Source: Burkholderiaceae bacterium
Lineage (GTDB): Bacteria > Pseudomonadota > Gammaproteobacteria > Burkholderiales > Burkholderiaceae
Reading direction: 5' to 3'
Assembly (NCBI GenBank): GCA_947455485.1
Contig: CANGNV010000012.1
Span: 1 to 62,032, forward strand
Length of the DNA: 62,032 nt
Below are positions 61,260 through 62,032 of the stretch, one piece after another. Below the pieces are notes generated by a model, which was not told where the DNA came from, made no database searches, and saw only the letters and a list, made by a program, of their open reading frames with translations. Made by a program: the position numbers and the translations under genes. The stretch's first letter is position 1; every line of letters starts with the position of its first letter.

Positions 61260-61877
61260 TTAGACAAAGAGCTCTTTATGCTTTGTTTTGAGGCGACTCA
61301 AAGTCTCTGGAGAGAGGTTCAGATAGGCAGCCAGCTCTTTTTTGGGGAGAAGCTCGAATAAGTCTTCGTATTTACGTAAAAACCGCTCTACCCGGCCCGG
61401 GGCATCGAGCATATGCAAGGTGATCGTATGAGCCATGATCTCACTCATCAGGCGCATAACCTCAAACTCAAAGCTTTCCTTGAGGGGCTTGTGGGCATCT
61501 AAAAACTCAGCCCACTTCTTCAGCGGCATACGTGCGACACGGGCCTTGGTGACAGAGGCAATACTGTATGGGGCCGCCGTCTTGAGGCGCCAAGCTGCGT
61601 AGCTCGTTTCAATATCTTTTTCGATAGCAAAACGCAAAATCATCTCTTTTGCATCCGCACTAGAAACAATGCGCTTCAAGATGCCGTCCAGCACAAAGTA
61701 CTGCTCCATCTGGTGATCACCTTGATGAAGCAGGATTTCTGATTTTTTGAGGTCTGAAATGACTAAATGGCGCTCTAAATCAGCCATTGCTTCAGGATCC
61801 AAGCTTTTTAACACCGAGTTTTGGCTCAGCTGTAAACGAATCAGGTTTTTTTCGGGGTGCTTGTCTAATGCTGTCAT
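61260..61877 (-). CDS. Crp/Fnr-family regulator, probable oxalate regulator
   Basis: A 205-residue regulator: an N-terminal cyclic-nucleotide-fold domain (EILLHQGDHQMEQYFVLDG), a dimer helix, and a C-terminal HTH (LPKKELAAYLNLSPETLSRL). The recognition helix has Glu191, Ser194 and Arg195, the E-x-x-S-R pattern that reads TTGA half-sites in FNR. It has no cysteine at all, so no Fe-S cluster, and no clear cAMP-binding residues. The protein ends right after the recognition helix, as in short Crp-like subfamilies. It lies directly upstream of oxc on the same strand, so control of the oxalate genes is likely. AAGGA precedes ATG 61877. Confidence 0.85.
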   Translation of the reverse strand: MTALDKHPEKNLIRLQLSQNSVLKSLDPEAMADLERHLVISDLKKSEILLHQGDHQMEQYFVLDGILKRIVSSADAKEMILRFAIEKDIETSYAAWRLKTAAPYSIASVTKARVARMPLKKWAEFLDAHKPLKESFEFEVMRLMSEIMAHTITLHMLDAPGRVERFLRKYEDLFELLPKKELAAYLNLSPETLSRLKTKHKELFV

Positions 61878-61960
61878 GAATCCTTAATCCTAGAGCCCTT
61901 ATTGTAGGCTTTTTTAGCTTTTTAAGCCGACCCGAGGCTGGCCTGCGATAGAATTGCTGG

Positions 61961-62032
61961 GTCGTGGTGCTTTATTGCAGTGCAATAAAGTTAAACGGGA
62001 AACACTAAACGTGTGCTGCCCCCGCAACGGTA
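61961..62032 (+). promoter_or_regulatory. Cobalamin riboswitch, truncated by window end
   Basis: GGTGC, then AAACGGGAAACA and finally GTGCTGCCCCCGCAACGGTA are the conserved core and B12-box-type strand of the cobalamin riboswitch. The stem TTTATTG-(n)-CAATAAA (from 61971) fits the P3-P6-like arm. The sequence stops before the B12 box is complete, and the gene it controls lies to the right of the window on the plus strand. A TAGAAT at 61949-61954 is a possible -10. Confidence 0.88.

Overview
The window reads as chromosomal DNA of a small-genome freshwater betaproteobacterium, most likely Polynucleobacter (Burkholderiales). I infer this from protein flavour and gene neighbourhoods (tandem cphA'/cphA facing an ABC transporter plus a DUF1854 gene, DUF3460-scpA-panC, hemC/hemD beside argH, oxc-frc with an OFA transporter), not from a database search. 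Coding density is high, most genes are housekeeping, and no insertion sequence or CRISPR array is visible.

Layout. 1-1054: a tRNA-Ser(CGA) with phased short repeats on its 3' side, then a VapBC-type toxin-antitoxin pair with a long palindromic operator. 1055-13616: serS, lolA and ftsK on the minus strand, trxB, a BrnT-type toxin with an HTH partner, ppa, nadE, glnB, a RodZ-like protein, an orphan response regulator and ilvD. 13648-17459: a five-gene minus-strand copper operon (DUF2946 protein, small membrane protein, OprC-like TonB receptor, DsrE-like protein, PCuAC chaperone). 17549-18811: an oxalate/formate-type (OFA) transporter. 19147-19254: an isolated 35-residue protein gene with its own promoter, Shine-Dalgarno sequence and terminator. 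19388-27181: the cyanophycin locus. 27283-37875: fbp, pepN, a GDT1-type cation exporter gene, ald with an amino-acid permease, tcdA, pdxH, msrA and an aldehyde dehydrogenase. 38043-43545: rhlE with a structured leader, ubiC, hemD, hemC, argH. 43551-53889: TRAP permease genes, YefM-YoeB, an Arg/Lys/Orn decarboxylase, dcd, fdhD, metG, DUF3460, scpA, panC. 54114-54920: an AT-rich glycosyltransferase. 55176-61877: the oxalate cluster. 61961-62032: the start of a cobalamin riboswitch cut by the window edge.

How the genes work together. The most coherent system is oxalate breakdown. The OFA transporter would exchange oxalate for formate, two Frc-type CoA-transferases would make oxalyl-CoA, and Oxc would decarboxylate it to formyl-CoA. 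A formyl-tetrahydrofolate-hydrolase-like gene is coupled to the second frc, and FdhD (formate dehydrogenase maturation) is also in the window. A cysteine-free Crp/Fnr-family regulator upstream of oxc has the E-x-x-S-R recognition motif of FNR-type proteins, and matching TTGAC-N4-(G/A)TCAA boxes lie upstream of both oxc and the distant transporter. The cyanophycin locus pairs a full synthetase with a paralogue whose Mur-ligase P-loop is degenerate, and with a divergent ABC transporter/DUF1854 pair of unknown role.

A pattern that recurs across unrelated genes is a good -10 hexamer placed 5-7 nt before the start codon with no usable Shine-Dalgarno sequence (trxB, argH, pdxH, pepN, dcd, brnT, the GDT1 gene, oxc), which suggests leaderless mRNAs. 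Gene symbols and functions are homology-style recognition by eye; promoter, operator and terminator calls are sequence patterns without experimental support.
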